Source of the DNA: Flavobacteriia bacterium
GTDB taxonomy: Bacteria > Bacteroidota > Bacteroidia > Flavobacteriales > Flavobacteriaceae
Direction: 5' to 3'
Assembly (NCBI GenBank): GCA_004293045.1
Contig: RDXY01000002.1
Span: forward strand, 1-64,000
DNA length: 64,000 nucleotides
In this document: positions 18,079 through 28,607 of the stretch, piece after piece
How positions within the stretch are numbered: the first letter of the stretch is position 1
Layout: the number at the start of each line of letters is the position of its first letter
Translations under genes and position numbers: made by a program
Notes under the pieces: generated by a model
Seen by the model: the letters and a program-made list of their open reading frames with translations, nothing else
The model's database searches: none
Told to the model about the DNA's origin: nothing

Positions 18079-18405
18079 ATGAAAAATTATTTTAAAATCA
18101 TCGTGTTTTTAGTATCTGTTTTTATGTTGTTTGGTTGCGATGGTTATCAAAATGTTGAAGGTTTGATAATAGATTCTGAAACTAAAAAACCGATTGAAAA
18201 TGTCGATATTGTTGAATTAAAAGATAAAAAAAACACACATCAATCAGATGAAAATGGATATTTTGAAATTAGTCAAATTAAAGGATTTGTATTTGGTAAA
18301 AAAGAATTGACAATAATTCTTTCAAAAGAAAATTACCTTTCAGACACAATAACATTTATTAATAATGAACAAAAACTTATTAAGTTAGAAAAAATAAAAA
18401 AGTAA
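18079..18405 (+). CDS. Small lipoprotein with carboxypeptidase-regulatory-like fold
   Basis: 108 aa from the ATG at 18079; the frame is open from 18046, but that would overlap the upstream gene. The signal peptide ends in LFGC, with the lipidated Cys followed by D-G. The mature part (VEGLIIDSETKKPIENVDIVEL, SDENGYFEISQI) is one beta-sandwich of the carboxypeptidase-regulatory-like class and almost nothing else. Asp at +2 can signal inner-membrane retention in proteobacteria, but that rule does not transfer safely to Bacteroidota. It is probably translated together with the preceding gene. Confidence 0.72.
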   Translation: MKNYFKIIVFLVSVFMLFGCDGYQNVEGLIIDSETKKPIENVDIVELKDKKNTHQSDENGYFEISQIKGFVFGKKELTIILSKENYLSDTITFINNEQKLIKLEKIKK

Positions 18406-18449
18406 ATCTATAAAAATCTGTCAAATCAGCGTACCCAATTACCTTATCA

Positions 18450-18902
18450 ATGCCAAACTTCAAACAAAAAATACTGTCTCATTATCAAATACTACTTCAA
18501 GATAAAATAGATATTTATCAAGATTTAATAAATTCATTAACTGAAGATGCGCAAAATGATGCTAAATCTTCGGCCGGTGATAAACACGAAACTACATTAT
18601 CGAAATTACATATCGAACAAGAAAAAATTGCCAATAAACTTAAAGAAGCTATTGAGCAACAAGTCATATTATCAAAATTAGATATTGAACAGATTTCAAA
18701 TAAAGTCATTTTAGGAAGTGTAGTGATTACAAATCATTTAACCGTTTTTATCTGTACCGCATTGCCAAAAATCACAATCGATAATCGAGTTGTTTTTGCC
18801 ATTTCTCCGCAATCTCCTTTAGGCCAACAATTGATGCATAAACCTATACAAGCTGAATTTTTGGTAAATCAAGTAAATTATAAAATTTTAGAAATTCTGT
18901 AA
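18450..18902 (+). CDS. Gre-factor-like protein (GreA/GreB C-terminal-type domain with short coiled coil)
   Basis: 150 aa. Residues 1-75 are charged and helical with the segment SSAGDKHETT, resembling the acidic tip of GreA (GDxxE spacing). Residues 85-150 resemble the Gre C-terminal FKBP-like domain (GSVVITNHLTVFICTALPKI and ISPQSPLGQQLMHK, cf. the SPLG...LGK signature). GreA/GreB enter the RNA polymerase secondary channel and stimulate RNA cleavage. Here the N-terminal coiled coil looks shorter, so it may be a regulator rather than a cleavage factor. It lies 45 nt after the lipoprotein gene and upstream of gyrB. Confidence 0.6.
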   Translation: MPNFKQKILSHYQILLQDKIDIYQDLINSLTEDAQNDAKSSAGDKHETTLSKLHIEQEKIANKLKEAIEQQVILSKLDIEQISNKVILGSVVITNHLTVFICTALPKITIDNRVVFAISPQSPLGQQLMHKPIQAEFLVNQVNYKILEIL

Positions 18903-19124
18903 AAAATTACGGTTTTTGTATTCAAATTTTACAGAACACATAAATTTATTGATTTTTAAAAGCCCATTATTTTACGTTTTAAGACGTTTTTTTATTTTCA
19001 ACTGTTTTTGATCGAAATAAAAAAACACCAAAATAGCATTTTTGACCCTTTTTAGCGCTTTTTAGAAAAGATTTTAGAAATTAACAAATGTTGATAACTT
19101 AAGGTGTTTTGTTGTTGTTATATC

Positions 19125-19155
19125 TTGGCTTTTTTTAATCCATTCGTTATATTTG
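19125..19155 (+). promoter_or_regulatory. gyrB promoter
   Basis: TTG at 19125-19127, 20-nt spacer, TATATTTG at 19148-19155: a full match to the Bacteroidota consensus. Transcription should begin near 19161, giving a leader of about 29 nt. Confidence 0.7.
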
Positions 19156-19165
19156 TTTGTTATAA

Positions 19166-21130
<1,965 letters not shown>

Positions 21131-22141
21131 TTGAAAAAGTTAAGTATTTTAACCAGTCTATTTGTTTTTGGATTTTCAAATTTTGGATCTGCACAAACAA
21201 CTTCACAATTTGAACAAATAGGGTATCTTTTAGAAGATGCCCTTTTGTATTCCAAACAATATTTAATTCCAGCAACCGATGCAGCTGTTTATCAAGCGTC
21301 ATCTGCATGGATGAATTCGGCTAAGAAGAAAGAAAATTGGGAAATTAATGTGGGAATTCATGGAAATATGTTTTTTGTTCCAAATTCTGATAGAAGTTTT
21401 ACAATTGCAAATTCTGATTTTAAATTTTTACAGTTAGAAGGCACCCAAACAACAGCCGAAGTACCAACAGCCATTGGAAATGATAATACTTATTATTTAG
21501 TAGGTGATTTAGATGGGCAACAAGTTCGTTTAAAAACGCCAAAAGGAGTAAATCAAGAAACTATAAACTATCCCTATTTAGATGTCTCTCTCGCTTTACC
21601 AAGTGGTACAGAACTAATTGGTCGTTTTTCAACTAAAACTAATTTAAAACGAGGGTATTATCAGGTGTATGGCATTGGTTTAAAACACAATATTAGTCAA
21701 TATTTTCCTAGTTTAGAACCTAAAAAAATTCATATTTCTGCGATGTCTTTTTATTCTAATGAAGACATTAGTTTTGATTTTTTAGATGTGAATACTTCGT
21801 ATGGAAATTTAGGTATTAATAATTTAAATGGAATTGTAGACACCTTTCATTACCAATTAGCAGTATCTAAAGAAATCAATAAATTTGAAATTTTAGGAAG
21901 TTTTATTGTCAACAGCAGCATGTTTAATTATGTAGTTAGTGGCGAAAAAGGCGCTATTGAAGATATCATTCCGGCTCAACAAATAATTAACCAATTGCTA
22001 GATACCATTGAAAAAAGAAAAACCAATTATATTGGTGAAATTGCCGTAAATTATAGTTTAAATAAATTTAATTTTCTAAGTGCCTTTGCTTTCGGAAAGT
22101 TTTTTAATTATAATTTAGGTGTTTCTTATAAGATAAATTAA
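21131..22141 (+). CDS. Secreted DUF6588-like protein, TTG start
   Basis: 336 aa. The TTG at 21131 directly follows the gyrB TAA and opens a signal peptide (KKLSILTSLFVFGFSNFGSA before Q22). No ATG precedes the signal sequence, so TTG is the only sensible start, and initiation may depend on gyrB translation. The mature protein reads as a small barrel or beta-rich outer-membrane protein (YYQVYGIGLKHNISQYFP; FNYNLGVSYKIN at the end). I associate it with DUF6588, from memory only. A strong bidirectional terminator follows at once. Confidence 0.75.
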   Translation: MKKLSILTSLFVFGFSNFGSAQTTSQFEQIGYLLEDALLYSKQYLIPATDAAVYQASSAWMNSAKKKENWEINVGIHGNMFFVPNSDRSFTIANSDFKFLQLEGTQTTAEVPTAIGNDNTYYLVGDLDGQQVRLKTPKGVNQETINYPYLDVSLALPSGTELIGRFSTKTNLKRGYYQVYGIGLKHNISQYFPSLEPKKIHISAMSFYSNEDISFDFLDVNTSYGNLGINNLNGIVDTFHYQLAVSKEINKFEILGSFIVNSSMFNYVVSGEKGAIEDIIPAQQIINQLLDTIEKRKTNYIGEIAVNYSLNKFNFLSAFAFGKFFNYNLGVSYKIN

Positions 22142-22176
22142 AAAAGTCCCGCTTCTTAATAAAGACGGGACTTTTT
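22141..22176. terminator. Bidirectional terminator after the gyrB unit
   Basis: AAAAAGTCCCG (22141-22151) pairs perfectly with CGGGACTTTTT (22166-22176) around a 14-nt loop. It serves the rightward gene ending at 22141 and probably the leftward gene ending at 22211. Confidence 0.88.
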
Positions 22177-22210
22177 ATATTATATCAATTTATCGCTAAG
22201 GTTCTCGAAG

Positions 22211-22933
22211 CTAGAAGTTAGGAGACAATTCGTATTTTTTATAGAAATTATCTAAAGCTTCCACCACCTCATCTTCGTGATCTACAATTTTAAATAATTT
22301 TAAATCTTCTGGTGACGCATTTTTAAATTTGTCTATCATTACAGATTGAATCCAATCCATTAATCCCGTCCAAAATTCAGTTCCCACTAAGATAATTGGA
22401 AATTTAGCTATTTTTTTAGTTTGAATTAACGTAATGGCTTCAAATAGTTCATCTAATGTTCCAAAACCTCCAGGCATCACCACAAAACCTTGAGAATATT
22501 TTACAAACATTACTTTTCTAACAAAAAAATAATCGAAATTTAAGTTTTTATCTCGGTCAATGTAGGGATTAAAATGTTGCTCAAAAGGCAATTCAATATT
22601 TAATCCTACTGAAGTTCCTCCGCCAAGGTGTGCGCCCTTGTTTCCTGCTTCCATAATTCCAGGTCCTCCACCGGTAATCACTCCGTAGCCCGCTTTCGAA
22701 ATTTTATATGCGATTTTTTCAGCAAGTAAATAATATTTATCTTCTGGCTTGGTTCTGGCTGAACCAAAAATAGATACACAAGGACCTATGCGTCCCATAG
22801 TTTCGTATCCATTTACAAATTCCGACATGATTTTAAAAATAGCCCAAGAATCGTTTGCTCGTACTTCATTCCAAGTTTTTTGTTTTAATTTATCTTGGAT
22901 TCTTTCCTCTTCATTTTGATATATTCCACTCAT
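22211..22933 (-). CDS. LOG-family Rossmann protein (TIGR00730, nucleotide-monophosphate phosphoribohydrolase-like)
   Basis: 240 aa. The hallmark is PGGFGTLDE (PGGxGTxxE motif), with the nucleotide-binding GGGPGIMEAGNKGAHLGGG upstream. LOG-type enzymes hydrolyse the N-glycosidic bond of nucleoside 5'-monophosphates, including cytokinin precursors in plants and bacteria; the substrate here is unknown. The family is cytoplasmic. It lies 32 nt downstream of uvrA on the same strand, so it is probably co-transcribed. Confidence 0.88.
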   Translation of the reverse strand: MSGIYQNEEERIQDKLKQKTWNEVRANDSWAIFKIMSEFVNGYETMGRIGPCVSIFGSARTKPEDKYYLLAEKIAYKISKAGYGVITGGGPGIMEAGNKGAHLGGGTSVGLNIELPFEQHFNPYIDRDKNLNFDYFFVRKVMFVKYSQGFVVMPGGFGTLDELFEAITLIQTKKIAKFPIILVGTEFWTGLMDWIQSVMIDKFKNASPEDLKLFKIVDHEDEVVEALDNFYKKYELSPNF

Positions 22934-22965
22934 ATTTTCAATATTTTTATTTTCAATTAAGTACT

Positions 22966-25797
22966 CTAAGATAATTCTTTTTTCAAAAACTGTGCCGTAT
23001 AACTTTTTTTATTTTTAATAATTTCTTCTGGTGTGCCTTTGCATAACACTTCTCCGCCCCCTTTTCCACCTTCTAAACCAATGTCAATTATATAATCGGC
23101 CAATTTAATTACATCTAAATTATGTTCAATAATTAAAACCGTATTTCCTTTATCTACTAATTTATTTATGACATCCATTAAAATACGAATGTCTTCAAAA
23201 TGCAAACCAGTTGTAGGTTCATCTAAAATATAAAAGGTGTTTCCCGTATCTTTTTTAGATAATTCTCCAGCTAATTTAATTCGTTGTGCTTCACCACCAG
23301 AAAGCGTGGTACTTTGCTGTCCTAACGTAATATATCCCAAACCAACATCTTGGATGGTTTTTACTTTTCGATATATTTTTGGAATATTTTCAAAGAAATC
23401 TACGGCTTCATCAACCGTCATATTTAACACATCTGAAATGGATTTTCCTTTGAAACGAATTTCTAAGGTTTCTCTATTAAAACGTTTTCCTTGACAGGTT
23501 TCGCATTCTACATAAACATCGGGTAAAAAACTCATTTCAATAGTTCTTACACCTGAGCCCTCGCAGGTTTCGCAACGTCCTCCTTTTACATTAAAACTAA
23601 AACGTCCTGGTTTATACCCACGAATTTGCGCTTCAGAGGTCAAAGTAAATAAACTTCTGATTTCCGAAAAAACATCGGTATACGTTGCCGGATTGCTTCG
23701 TGGTGTTCTTCCAATCGGACTTTGATCAATATCAATAACCTTATCTATATGTTCTAATCCTTCAATTTTTTTATAGGGTTGTGGTTTTTTAACCGCGTTA
23801 TAAAAGTGTGCATTTAAAATAGGGTAGAGCGTTTCATTAATTAAGGTGGATTTTCCACTTCCAGAAACCCCTGAAACACAAATTAATTGTCCTAAAGGTA
23901 TTTCTATAGAAACATTTTTTAGGTTGTTTCCTGTTGCACCTGATAATTTTAAAAATTTTCCATTTCCTTTTCTACGCGTTTTTGGTACTTCAATTTTCAT
24001 TTTACCATTTAAATATTGCGCAGTAATGGTATTTTCTTTTAATAACGCCGCAGGTGTGCCTTGACTAATAATTTGTCCGCCATATTTACCAGCTTTCGGA
24101 CCAATGTCAATCACGTGATCGGCGCGAACAATCATATCTTTGTCGTGTTCCACCACTAAAACCGAGTTGCCAATATCGCGTAAGCTTTCTAATGATTTTA
24201 TTAATCGTTCATTGTCGCGTTGGTGCAATCCGATACTAGGTTCGTCTAAAATGTATAATACGCCCACCAATTGCGAACCAATTTGTGTGGCCAAACGAAT
24301 ACGTTGTGCTTCACCACCAGAAAGCGTTTTGGAACTTCTATTTAAACATAAATAATCCAAGCCAACATCCAGTAAAAAATTAATTCGAGAGTTGATTTCT
24401 TTTAAAATTTCAAGAGAAATGGTTTGTTGTTTTTCCGACATGTGATTTGGTAAATCCGAAAACCACTGTTGTAATTCTACAATATCCATTTGTACTAAAT
24501 CGCCAATACTTTTTTCGTTGATTTTAAAGTACAATACTTCTTTTCGTAAACGTGTTCCGTGACATTCCGAACATTCGTTTTCGTCCATAAATTCTTTTGC
24601 CCAACGTTTAATACTTGCCGATTCGGATTGTTCAAACTGATTTTTTATGAAATTGGATATCCCTTCGAAGTCAATTTTATAATCTTTAGTGATGCCCATT
24701 ACTTTGGAAACCACTGAAAATTTTTCATTTCCACCATATAAAATCATATCCATGGCTTCTGCAGGAATGGTTTCTATATTGTCTGTAATTTTAAATCCGT
24801 ATTTTTCACCAATAAATTCTAATTGCTTAAAAATCCAAGTGCTTTTATATTCGCCCAAAGGCGCAAAACCACCTGATTTGATTGATGCTTTTGGATTAGG
24901 AATAATTTTTTGCAAATTAATTTCATTTACAATCCCTAAACCATTACAGTTTGGACAAGCTCCTTTTGGTGAATTGAATGAGAAATTATTAGGTTCTGGA
25001 TTGGGATACGAAATACCAGAAGTAGGACACATTAAACTTCTACTATAAAAACGAACTTCTTGAGCATCTTGTTCAATAACCATTAAAATATCATCACCAT
25101 GATGCATGGCTACTTTAATGCTTTCGGTTAATCTTTTATCAGTGTCTTCGTCTTGTTTTACAGCCACTCTATCAATTACAATTTCAATATCGTGAGTCTT
25201 GTATCGATCCACTTTCATACCATATTCCAAATCTTTTATGGTGCCGTTTACACGAACTTTTAAAAAACCTTGTTTGGCAATTTGTTCAAACAACTCACGA
25301 TAGTGTCCTTTACGGGAACGAATTACGGGTGCTAAAATGTTAATTTTTTTTCCGTCAAATTCTTGATAAATCAACTCTTTTATTTGATCATCCGAATAAG
25401 AAACCATTTTTTCACCTGTATTGTAACTGTAGGCATCGGCAGCACGCGCAAATAATAATCTAAGAAAATCGTATATTTCTGTAATGGTACCCACGGTTGA
25501 ACGTGGACTTTTATTGGTTGTTTTTTGTTCAATGGCAATTACTGGAGATAATCCGTCTATTTTATCTACATCAGGACGTTCTAAACCGCCTAAAAATTGA
25601 CGCGCATAGGCAGAAAAAGTTTCGATATATCTTCGCTGACCTTCAGCATAAATCGTATCAAAGGCTAATGATGATTTTCCAGAACCCGATAAACCTGTGA
25701 TAACCACTAGTTTTTCACGAGGAATGGTAACATCAATATTTTTTAAATTGTGAGTACGAGCCCCAATAATTTCAATAGCATTTTCTGTGTGTTGCAT
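22966..25797 (-). CDS. uvrA: UvrABC excinuclease subunit A
   Basis: 943-aa damage-recognition ATPase of nucleotide excision repair, a dimer that loads UvrB. It has two ABC modules with Walker [13 protein letters not shown] and [10 protein letters not shown], signatures LSGGEAQRI (twice), and Walker [16 protein letters not shown] and [15 protein letters not shown]. Zinc-finger cysteines are visible ([25 protein letters not shown] ... CETCQGKRF). The frame is open to 25818, but the ATG at 25797 ([18 protein letters not shown]) starts the conserved region, and the -7 box at 25816-25823 lies upstream of it and overlaps the longer start. Length is normal for UvrA. Confidence 0.96.
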   Translation of the reverse strand: MQHTENAIEIIGARTHNLKNIDVTIPREKLVVITGLSGSGKSSLAFDTIYAEGQRRYIETFSAYARQFLGGLERPDVDKIDGLSPVIAIEQKTTNKSPRSTVGTITEIYDFLRLLFARAADAYSYNTGEKMVSYSDDQIKELIYQEFDGKKINILAPVIRSRKGHYRELFEQIAKQGFLKVRVNGTIKDLEYGMKVDRYKTHDIEIVIDRVAVKQDEDTDKRLTESIKVAMHHGDDILMVIEQDAQEVRFYSRSLMCPTSGISYPNPEPNNFSFNSPKGACPNCNGLGIVNEINLQKIIPNPKASIKSGGFAPLGEYKSTWIFKQLEFIGEKYGFKITDNIETIPAEAMDMILYGGNEKFSVVSKVMGITKDYKIDFEGISNFIKNQFEQSESASIKRWAKEFMDENECSECHGTRLRKEVLYFKINEKSIGDLVQMDIVELQQWFSDLPNHMSEKQQTISLEILKEINSRINFLLDVGLDYLCLNRSSKTLSGGEAQRIRLATQIGSQLVGVLYILDEPSIGLHQRDNERLIKSLESLRDIGNSVLVVEHDKDMIVRADHVIDIGPKAGKYGGQIISQGTPAALLKENTITAQYLNGKMKIEVPKTRRKGNGKFLKLSGATGNNLKNVSIEIPLGQLICVSGVSGSGKSTLINETLYPILNAHFYNAVKKPQPYKKIEGLEHIDKVIDIDQSPIGRTPRSNPATYTDVFSEIRSLFTLTSEAQIRGYKPGRFSFNVKGGRCETCEGSGVRTIEMSFLPDVYVECETCQGKRFNRETLEIRFKGKSISDVLNMTVDEAVDFFENIPKIYRKVKTIQDVGLGYITLGQQSTTLSGGEAQRIKLAGELSKKDTGNTFYILDEPTTGLHFEDIRILMDVINKLVDKGNTVLIIEHNLDVIKLADYIIDIGLEGGKGGGEVLCKGTPEEIIKNKKSYTAQFLKKELS

Positions 25798-25815
25798 ACA
25801 ATTTTTATCAAAACG

Positions 25816-25823
25816 CAAAATTA
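25816..25823 (-). promoter_or_regulatory. -7 box of uvrA
   Basis: On the minus strand TAATTTTG (25823-25816) fits TAnnTTTG, about 18 nt before the ATG at 25797. A TTG is present, but only 13 nt upstream. No LexA-type operator is obvious nearby. Confidence 0.4.
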
Positions 25824-25865
25824 CAATTTTTTAGTTCAATTGTAAGACAGAAATAGGTTTTGTTT

Positions 25866-26195
25866 TTATTTTTTTAGAATTTTTTCATCTACAAAATTCG
25901 CAAGGAATCCTAGTCTCATTCTGTTCAGCATTTTCTTTTCAAAATTCCAGAAAAAAGTAAATTGTCCGAAAACAAATCCAATAAAAACAAGTAAAACTTG
26001 ATAAATAGGAAAAATTAATACCAATCGTAAAATACGATATAGCCAATGCGGTTGAAAGGTTTCTGGAATTCCAATTAATGATAGGAAAGGTTTTGCTAAT
26101 TGTAATGAGCTGAATCCCGTAATAGCAAAAACAATTAAAATGCTCGCTAATTGCCAGTTACTTGAAATATTCCAACGTTTTTTTAACCTATTCAT
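25866..26195 (-). CDS. DUF6787-like small membrane protein
   Basis: 109 aa with two hydrophobic segments (about residues 14-36 and 50-76) and many basic residues at both ends (MNRLKKRW...; KKMLNRMRLGF...EKILKK). I associate it with DUF6787 of Flavobacteriaceae, from memory. Function is unknown; an inner-membrane location is expected. It lies between the serA terminator (26221-26246) and uvrA, so it may have its own promoter, which I could not identify. Confidence 0.65.
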   Translation of the reverse strand: MNRLKKRWNISSNWQLASILIVFAITGFSSLQLAKPFLSLIGIPETFQPHWLYRILRLVLIFPIYQVLLVFIGFVFGQFTFFWNFEKKMLNRMRLGFLANFVDEKILKK

Positions 26196-26220
26196 TTTTT
26201 AAAATTATCGGTATAAAGAT

Positions 26221-26246
26221 AAAAAAAAGTCCCGAAAAATCGGGAC
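26221..26246 (-). terminator. Rho-independent terminator of the serC-serA operon
   Basis: AGTCCCGA (26227-26234) and TCGGGACT (26239-26246) form an 8-bp stem with an AAAA loop. On the minus strand a run of T follows. The stem core is the same as in the terminator at 22141-22176. Confidence 0.9.
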
Positions 26247-26283
26247 TAAATTTAATTTTTGGTAAACGTATTTGTTATTTGAA

Positions 26284-27240
26284 TTATTTGTTTTTTAATA
26301 AACTAATAATTTGCTCTGCTAATTCTGTACCAATTCTGTCTTGCGCTTCTAATGTCGCCGCACCAATATGTGGTGTTAATGAAATTTTTGGTTGCATTAA
26401 TATTTGAATTTCTGGAGTAGGCTCGTTTTCAAAAACATCTAAACCAGCAAATAATACTTTTCCGTTGTCAATAGCTTCAATTAAAGCGACTTCGTTAATT
26501 ACGCCACCACGAGCACAGTTTACAATTCCCACTTCATTTTTCATCATTTCAAACTCGGCTTTGTCTAAAACATAACCGTCTTGTGCTGGCACGTGAAGAG
26601 TAATAAAATCTGCTTGTTTTAAAACGTCTTCTAAAGGTTCAGTACTAATATCTACATTAATAAATTGACCGTTATAAAAATCCACTCTAATTACGGCTTC
26701 GTTAATATATTTATCGGCAGCAATTACTTTCATTCCAATCCCTAAAGCTAATTTCGCCACCGCCTGACCAATTCTACCAAATCCAATAATACCTATTGTT
26801 TTTCCTCTAAGTTCTAATCCGTCTGCGTAGGCTTTTTTTAATCCGTTGAAATTCGTATCGCCTTCTAAAGGCATATTTCTATTGGCATCGTGTAAAAAAC
26901 GAACGCCCGAAAATAAATGTGCAAAAACCAATTCGGCCACACTTTCAGATGAAGAGGCAGGTGTATTAATAACGTGAATTCCTTTTGAACGGGCATATTC
27001 TACAGCTATATTATCCATTCCAACACCACCACGACCAATAATTTTTAATCCTGGACAGGCATCAATAATGTCTTGTTTTACTTTGGTAGCACTTCTTACC
27101 AAAATTACTTGCACATCATTTGTATTGATGTAATGGGCTACTTGTTCTTGTGCTACTTTTGTAGTAATGACTTCAAATCCTGCTTTTTCTAAGGTAGTGA
27201 TACCACTTTTTGAAATTCCGTCGTTTGCTAATACTTTCAT
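26284..27240 (-). CDS. serA: D-3-phosphoglycerate dehydrogenase, short form
   Basis: 318-aa NAD-dependent 2-hydroxyacid dehydrogenase that oxidises 3-phosphoglycerate to 3-phosphohydroxypyruvate, the first step of serine synthesis. It has the Rossmann motif GIIGFGRIGQAVAKLALGIG, the catalytic Arg region NCARGGVINE and the catalytic His in LTPHIGAATLEA. No ACT regulatory domain follows. The frame opens at 27279, but the ATG at 27240 (MKVLANDGISKSG) gives the correct N-terminus. It follows serC by 63 nt on the same strand, which supports the serine assignment over other family members. Confidence 0.9.
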   Translation of the reverse strand: MKVLANDGISKSGITTLEKAGFEVITTKVAQEQVAHYINTNDVQVILVRSATKVKQDIIDACPGLKIIGRGGVGMDNIAVEYARSKGIHVINTPASSSESVAELVFAHLFSGVRFLHDANRNMPLEGDTNFNGLKKAYADGLELRGKTIGIIGFGRIGQAVAKLALGIGMKVIAADKYINEAVIRVDFYNGQFINVDISTEPLEDVLKQADFITLHVPAQDGYVLDKAEFEMMKNEVGIVNCARGGVINEVALIEAIDNGKVLFAGLDVFENEPTPEIQILMQPKISLTPHIGAATLEAQDRIGTELAEQIISLLKNK

Positions 27241-27303
27241 ATTTTTTTTATTAAAAGATTGAAAAATTAAAAGATTCAATCAAGGGATAAATTGTTTTTT
27301 ATT

Positions 27304-28371
27304 TTATAGTTTCTCCAATTCTTTCATTACATCTACCAAAACCTGAACACTTTCCAATGGTAATGCATTATACATAGATGCACGATAACCTCCAACTGAG
27401 CGGTGTCCAGTCAATCCTGATATTCCTGCAGCTTTCCACATCGCATCAAATTTTTCAGTTAGACTTTCGTCTGTTAAAACAAATGTGGCGTTCATATTAC
27501 TTCTATCTTCAACTTCGGCAGTACCTTTAAATAATGGATTTCTGTCAATTTCTGAATATAACAAAGCAGCTTTTTGTTCGTTTATTTTTTCAATAGCTGC
27601 AATTCCGCCTAAATTTTTTAACCATTGTAAAGTTAATAACGAAGCATAAACAGGAAATACAGGCGGTGTATTGTACATACTTTCTGCCTTAATATGTTTT
27701 TCATAATCCAACATACTTGGAATATAACGACCAGTTTTTCCTAAGATTTCTTCTTTTATTACTACCAGTGTGGTTCCAGCTGGACCCATATTTTTTTGCG
27801 CCCCAGCATAAATAATATCAAATTGTGAAAAATCCAATGTTCTTGAAAAAATATCCGAACTCATATCGCAAACCACAGGCACATTTGTTTTCGGAAAGGA
27901 TTTCATTTGTGTTCCGAAGATTGTATTGTTACTGGTGCAGTGAAAATAACTTGCATCAGATGGAATTTCTATGTTTTTTGGAATATAATTATAATTGGCT
28001 TCTTTTGAAGAACCCACAACAAGTGTTTCTCCAAAATGTTTGGCTTCTTTTATTGCATTGTTTGCCCACGTTCCAGTATCTAAATAGGCGGCTTTTCCGT
28101 CAGATTTCATTAAGTTGTAAGGCACCATTAAGAATTCTAAACTGGCACCACCAGCTAAAAATAACGCTTGATATCCTTTGTTTTCTAAGCCCAAAAGTTC
28201 TAAAACTAAAGCTCGTGCATCATCCATAACCGCCACAAAATCTTTACTTCTGTGCGATATTTCTAATAAAGATAAATCGGAATTATTAAAATTTAAAATG
28301 GCTTGAGCAGATTTTTCAAATACTTCTTGTGGCAAAATACAAGGTCCTGCGCTATAATTGTGTTTTTTCAT
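27304..28371 (-). CDS. serC: Phosphoserine aminotransferase
   Basis: 355-aa PLP enzyme (class V fold) converting 3-phosphohydroxypyruvate and glutamate to phosphoserine. It shows HNYSAGPCILPQEV at the start, the substrate loop EISHRSKDF, and the PLP lysine in YAGAQKNMGPAGTT. The ATG at 28371 (MKKHNYSAGP) is preferred over the in-frame ATG at 28395. It is the third gene of a leftward unit (LuxC-type reductase, 42-aa protein, serC, serA). serB is not in the window. Confidence 0.95.
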   Translation of the reverse strand: MKKHNYSAGPCILPQEVFEKSAQAILNFNNSDLSLLEISHRSKDFVAVMDDARALVLELLGLENKGYQALFLAGGASLEFLMVPYNLMKSDGKAAYLDTGTWANNAIKEAKHFGETLVVGSSKEANYNYIPKNIEIPSDASYFHCTSNNTIFGTQMKSFPKTNVPVVCDMSSDIFSRTLDFSQFDIIYAGAQKNMGPAGTTLVVIKEEILGKTGRYIPSMLDYEKHIKAESMYNTPPVFPVYASLLTLQWLKNLGGIAAIEKINEQKAALLYSEIDRNPLFKGTAEVEDRSNMNATFVLTDESLTEKFDAMWKAAGISGLTGHRSVGGYRASMYNALPLESVQVLVDVMKELEKL

Positions 28372-28477
28372 GATGTTGGTTGTAGTTTGGTGCAAATTTC
28401 AGATTTTTAGAAAAACTGCCCAAAATTAATTTTACGATATAGAAACGACTTATTAACAATATCGATTTCGAATACAA

Positions 28478-28606
28478 TTACTTTTCTTTTTTCGAGGCCT
28501 TTCTATTTGAATTTACTTTTGCTTCCAAATTAAATTTGGGTTGGTGTTTGTGTACCTCTTTTTCTTTTTGAGTTTTAATTATTGTACTAATTTTTGAAAC
28601 AGCCAT
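28478..28606 (-). CDS. 42-aa basic small protein coupled to the acyl-CoA reductase gene
   Basis: An ATG at 28606 opens a 42-codon frame ending TAA at 28478-28480. It starts 1 nt after the stop of the upstream reductase gene, the classic arrangement for translational coupling. The protein (MAVSKISTIIKTQKEKEVHK..., ending RKASKKEK) is strongly basic, with 13 Lys or Arg, has no signal peptide or membrane segment, and is probably disordered. I know no family for it. Position, coupling and the otherwise empty 235-bp gap between the reductase and serC genes are the support that it is real. Confidence 0.6.
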   Translation of the reverse strand: MAVSKISTIIKTQKEKEVHKHQPKFNLEAKVNSNRKASKKEK

Positions 28607-28607
28607 T

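Noticed and set aside
19089..19097. DnaA-box-like TTATCAACA on the minus strand upstream of gyrB
   Set aside because: It is a single site with one mismatch, with no cluster of boxes and no dnaA or rpmH nearby, so it is not evidence for an origin.
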